From the NCBI GenBank assembly GCA_027605045.1, contig JAQFWX010000064.1:124001-188000 (forward strand): 64,000 nucleotides of DNA, given 5' to 3'. Below, piece after piece: positions 63,899-64,000 of this stretch. Source of the DNA: Phallus indusiatus (Eukaryota > Basidiomycota > Agaricomycetes > Phallales > Phallaceae). Within the stretch, counting starts at the first letter, position 1; each line of letters opens with the position of its first letter. The position numbers and the translations under genes were made by a program. Below the pieces are notes generated by a model, which searched no databases, had not been told where the DNA came from, and saw nothing but the letters and a program-made list of their open reading frames with translations.

Positions 63899-64000
63899 AA
63901 AGAATGCCTATCGCTCGACGTCCGTGAAAATATTGGTTGGAGAAGCCTCCAAACTTACGTTGAATGGTTCGTGCATTGGATGATGACCTAATCATTGTTC

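Noticed and set aside
1..64000. CRISPR arrays, operons and rRNA or tRNA genes
   Set aside because: The sequence is eukaryotic; no regularly spaced direct repeats, no tRNA boxes and no rRNA sequence were noticed, though a tRNA scan could not be run.

Overview
This is a window of fungal nuclear DNA. Protein-coding genes carry many short (about 45-70 bp) GT-AG introns. The mobile elements (Ty3/gypsy chromoviruses, Ty1/copia, hAT and Tc1/mariner relics) and the type of host genes fit a basidiomycete, probably an agaricomycete; I cannot name the species.

Positions 1-47,000 are almost entirely transposon-derived, with insertions inside insertions. From left to right: (a) 84-7,868, a decayed Ty3/gypsy element (pol, an extra third ORF, polypurine tract, 3' LTR) broken by six later insertions and unusual in being packed with short perfect inverted repeats; (b) 7,950-12,287, two hAT transposase relics, a palindromic MITE and two oppositely oriented solo LTRs; (c) 12,480-24,850, a graveyard of solo LTRs, a Ty1/copia integrase relic, a gag fragment, two Tc1/mariner transposase relics and unassigned sequence; (d) 24,988-28,305, two unassigned ORFs among LTRs; (e) 28,530-32,610, a third hAT relic holding a three-level LTR nest, followed by further solo LTRs and a foldback MITE; (f) 32,615-46,958, a young Ty3/gypsy chromovirus with two identical 300-bp LTRs, split in its chromodomain by a second young Ty3/gypsy element (33,075-41,533). 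The inner element carries an antisense, intron-containing accessory gene. Both young elements show a Tf1-like self-priming arrangement. Family letters (LTR-A, -B, -C, -E, -F, -G, -H, -I, -L) are mine.

At about 47 kb the sequence switches abruptly to compact, apparently intact host genes: ACO2-like aconitase (+), MSH1 mitochondrial MutS homologue (-), a Cdc11-type septin (+), a MIT-domain protein (+), and a CSC1/OSCA/TMEM63-type stress-gated channel (-) that runs close to the right edge. ACO2/MSH1 and MIT/CSC1 are convergent pairs; MSH1/septin are divergent and share a 177-bp intergenic region.

Most LTR boundaries were fixed by finding perfect 5-bp target-site duplications, and several insertions were confirmed because removing them restores a continuous reading frame. 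All comparisons are by eye; no database search was possible.
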